A stretch of 9,765 nucleotides of DNA from assembly GCA_947463665.1 (NCBI GenBank), contig CANHUD010000068.1, positions 1 through 9,765 on the forward strand, in the 5' to 3' direction. The position numbers and the translations under genes were made by a program. Shown here in pieces: positions 7,668-9,765 of this stretch. This DNA comes from Sphingobacteriales bacterium. Its GTDB lineage: Bacteria; Bacteroidota; Bacteroidia; Chitinophagales; Chitinophagaceae. Positions within the stretch are counted from its first letter, which is position 1. The number at the start of each line of letters is the position of its first letter. Below the pieces are notes generated by a model. It ran no database searches, had not been told where the DNA came from, and saw nothing but the letters and a program-made list of their open reading frames with translations.

Positions 7668-9281
7668 TCAGAATAGATCATCGAGGTCCGTATCATTGTC
7701 TTCATTTGCTTCCCACATGCGAACACCCTGTGGAAGGGAGAGTACATCTTCGTTTTTAAAGTTGAAAATACCGGTGAAATAGGCCTTTAGCAATTCATCG
7801 TCGAATTCCATGCGGTTGATGAGGTTCATGTGTAAGACGATGAGCGGCTGAATGTTGATCCATCTGAGGACTGTTTCCCGATCGGGCAGGGCTTCGTTTG
7901 CGAATACGAAACTTTTTTTGTTCTGGAGAATGGCCTGTTCGATGATGGTTTCGTCTCCGCGCAATTTGGGGGAAGCGAATTGAAGGGCCAGACCATTCAA
8001 TTGAACGGCGAGGCTTACCAGTTCTTTATCCGACTGGATGGAGATGTCGAAATGTTCAAGGGCCAGCGGTTTGAGGGTCAGAAGTTCCCGGGCCAGATTT
8101 TTGTCGGAACGGTAGGCGATGGGAGCAAACCGGATCGAATCTGCATTTTTTACGATTAGTTCGTGCAGCAGTTCCGGGTACGTTTCAAAGGCAGCTGCAG
8201 GTAATTTTTCAGCCAGTTTTAGATCTTTCAGCAGTGCTTTCTGCAGGAGAAACCCATATGTATCATGGTTGAATGCCTTGGGATCTTCCAGGCAGAAGAT
8301 GGCCCTGGGATTGTTGTCTATGGCCCGTTCCACGAGGTTGAGATCATAGTGGAAAGAGGGATCAGCATACAGGAGGGCGTATCCATTTTGGGCGATGGCG
8401 GCCTCTACTATGTCATTGTCCTGCTGCAGGGAGGGGGCCGCATATTCTAATTCCAGGCCATTGGCTGATACAAACAGCAGAACGGTTTCTTTATCCTGCC
8501 GGTCTGCTTCCGGCATGAATTGCAGGAAATTGCTATGGCCGAATTTTTGGTGGTATCCCCTGGTAATGGCCCTGCGTATCCAGAAGGGTATAATAGGATG
8601 GTCAGGATATGTTTTGGAAAGGTGGTGGATCATCCCGTAGGAAAAGTAGCCTTGAAAAACCATTTCAGGAATTTGATCGAACGGATTGTCCATAAAATAT
8701 TCCATCACTTTTATGCCTTCCTGGAAGTAGTCTTTGACCTTGAACAGCTCATCGAAATGGGCATAGCTAGTCACCTGTTTGCTTCTCAGGATGTGATCCG
8801 GAGCGCATTCGAAGAAGACGGTTATATTGATTTCATCGTCTGGCGGAGTGATGTATTCGCCATCTTCTTCGCTGATGTCCATGCTGGTTCCGAACTGTAT
8901 GAAATCCGGTTTTAATTGTTGCAGGAGGCCATCCATCTGGTCGGTGTTTTCTTTTGGGCAGCGGCTATCGGCCAGCAGAACGAAGGCGGCAAACTGGTAG
9001 GTGTTTTTGAAGGAAATGGAAACGAGATCGGTGATTTTTTGCTGGAGTGCTTTTATAGGGCGGATATCAGTCTTATTTCGGTAGTTATCGTATCGGGCAT
9101 AGCGGGTGAAGTTTTCGGACTGGAGCAGGCCATTAAGTTGTTCGATGAACGCATCGCCGGCGGGGAGTTTTCCGGATTCTCTTTCGAGATCGATGATACG
9201 GGTAATCACATTTCTGCCCGGTTTTTTCCAGATAAACTGATCGAGCAGGCTGATGGTATGGAGATGTAATCGTTTGTTCAT
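7668..9281 (-). CDS. DUF4116-repeat protein, complete
   Basis: A 537-residue protein of unknown function, without signal peptide or membrane segment. Residues 264-494 are about nine consecutive units of roughly 25 residues resembling DUF4116. Examples are KETVLLFVSANGLELEYAAP, NDIVEAAIAQNGYALLYADP, KELVSLAVQLNGLALQFASP and ETIIEQAILQNKKSFVFANE. Each unit is probably a helical hairpin, together a solenoid. Two central units (314-368) are longer and more degenerate. Residues 1-260 are an unrecognised region (for example FIQFGTSMDISEEDGEYITP and IIPFWIRRAITRGYHQKFGH), and the C-terminus is acidic (NEDNDTDLDDLF). I chose the ATG at 9281 (MNKRLHLHTI). An upstream in-frame ATG at 9383 would overlap the preceding gene by 92 bases and add a non-homologous leader. 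The gene lies 10 bases after a second repeat gene, so the two are probably co-transcribed. Confidence 0.85.
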   Translation of the reverse strand: MNKRLHLHTISLLDQFIWKKPGRNVITRIIDLERESGKLPAGDAFIEQLNGLLQSENFTRYARYDNYRNKTDIRPIKALQQKITDLVSISFKNTYQFAAFVLLADSRCPKENTDQMDGLLQQLKPDFIQFGTSMDISEEDGEYITPPDDEINITVFFECAPDHILRSKQVTSYAHFDELFKVKDYFQEGIKVMEYFMDNPFDQIPEMVFQGYFSYGMIHHLSKTYPDHPIIPFWIRRAITRGYHQKFGHSNFLQFMPEADRQDKETVLLFVSANGLELEYAAPSLQQDNDIVEAAIAQNGYALLYADPSFHYDLNLVERAIDNNPRAIFCLEDPKAFNHDTYGFLLQKALLKDLKLAEKLPAAAFETYPELLHELIVKNADSIRFAPIAYRSDKNLARELLTLKPLALEHFDISIQSDKELVSLAVQLNGLALQFASPKLRGDETIIEQAILQNKKSFVFANEALPDRETVLRWINIQPLIVLHMNLINRMEFDDELLKAYFTGIFNFKNEDVLSLPQGVRMWEANEDNDTDLDDLF

Positions 9282-9291
9282 GAGGAGTTTA

Positions 9292-9765
9292 TTAGAAAGG
9301 CAGTTCGCATTTATCATTGAGTGTGGCAGGGGTGATGAAGAGCGACCATTGCAGGGCTTCTTCTCGTTCCTGAAAGGCGTCATCTTCTGCTTCGATGGCC
9401 ATCAGATCCCTGTTTTTTCCACCGAGTGTTGCCTGCAGGTATTGTTCGCAGAGGCCTTCTTCGTTAGCGTAATGGAGGGTGATGAAGCGGGCTGGTATTA
9501 GAAAGGGATTGGTTTCGATGATGGTACGGATGTAGCGGGCATCGGGAACAGCGTGCGGATGGATCTCCTGTATGGAAAGGAGGTTAGCATCAAGGGCAGC
9601 GTTTACGAGTTCCGCCCTGGATTTATGTGTTTTGGGAACATGTTTATAAACCAGCGGTTCTTTTTGAATGGCTATTGACAGTAGCCGGGGATTGCTTCGT
9701 GCGTCTTCCGGCAGGTGACGGAAGAGCAGGGGATGGTTGGAAAGGATGCCGGCGAGTTGTTCTTC
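9292..9765 (-). CDS. DUF4116-like repeat protein, 5' end outside the window
   Basis: I read an open minus-strand frame from the window edge to the TAA at 9294-9292, 157 residues plus the stop. The visible part begins with DUF4116-like units of exactly 25 residues. They start EEQLAGILSNHPLLFRHLP, PRLLSIAIQKEPLVYKHVP and AELVNAALDANLLSIQEIHP, with a fourth beginning ARYIRTIIETNPFLIPARFI. After the repeats come about 60 non-repeat residues (YANEEGLCEQYLQATLGGKN, LMAIEAEDDAFQEREEALQW) and the end CELPF. The true start and any N-terminal domain lie to the right of the window. It is the upstream partner, possibly a paralogue, of the complete repeat gene 10 bases downstream. The function is unknown. 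Confidence 0.8.
   Translation of the reverse strand, partial: EEQLAGILSNHPLLFRHLPEDARSNPRLLSIAIQKEPLVYKHVPKTHKSRAELVNAALDANLLSIQEIHPHAVPDARYIRTIIETNPFLIPARFITLHYANEEGLCEQYLQATLGGKNRDLMAIEAEDDAFQEREEALQWSLFITPATLNDKCELPF

Noticed and set aside
7640..7671. Rho-independent terminator at the convergent junction
   Set aside because: Only an imperfect GC-rich pairing within the end of the phosphatase coding sequence and an 8-base palindrome are present, with no following T-tract.
9282..9383. Longer start for the complete DUF4116 gene at 9383
   Set aside because: It would overlap the coding end of the upstream gene by 92 bases, and the extra 34 residues look like out-of-frame translation. The ATG at 9281 lies just after that gene's stop.

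Overview
The window looks like a chromosomal segment of a Bacteroidota bacterium, most likely a Chitinophaga-like member of the Chitinophagaceae. This rests on gene content and not on a marker gene. The clues are a TonB-dependent receptor with an N-terminal carboxypeptidase-regulatory-like domain, a GH105-type unsaturated glycuronyl hydrolase, a FISUMP-domain protein, a near-perfect Bacteroidota -7 promoter element (TAnnTTTG) and weak or absent Shine-Dalgarno sequences. No RNA genes, insertion sequences, integrases, CRISPR arrays or plasmid functions were seen.

Left block (about 1-4924, minus strand, read right to left): a likely three-gene operon. First comes a secreted GH105 family hydrolase (4924-3827). 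After 8 bases comes an unusual leaderless FISUMP-domain protein (3818-2340), and after 36 bases a TonB-dependent outer-membrane receptor (2303-1), which leaves the window just short of its C-terminus. The hydrolase and the receptor suggest scavenging of pectin- or glycosaminoglycan-like oligosaccharides, or another substrate the receptor imports. The FISUMP protein between them has no signal peptide and an acidic insert splitting its domain, so its role is unclear.

Centre (5040-7667, plus strand): an apparently cytoplasmic leucine-rich-repeat protein with a GTG start and an unrecognised C-terminal half. It is followed by an exported PhoD-type metallophosphatase that appears to have its own promoter in the 60-base gap. 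A 115-base divergent intergenic region separates this pair from the left block.

Right block (7668-9765, minus strand): two tandem genes built from degenerate repeats of about 25 residues resembling DUF4116. One is complete (537 aa) and the upstream one is cut by the window edge. The complete gene meets the phosphatase gene stop-to-stop with no intergenic base.

Across the window the plus strand is visibly G/T-rich whichever strand carries the gene. This strand asymmetry also explains the many long antisense open frames. The least understood content is the set of leaderless proteins (FISUMP fusion, LRR fusion and the DUF4116 pair). Each joins a recognisable repeat or domain to a long region of unknown function. 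I see no proof that they form one system.
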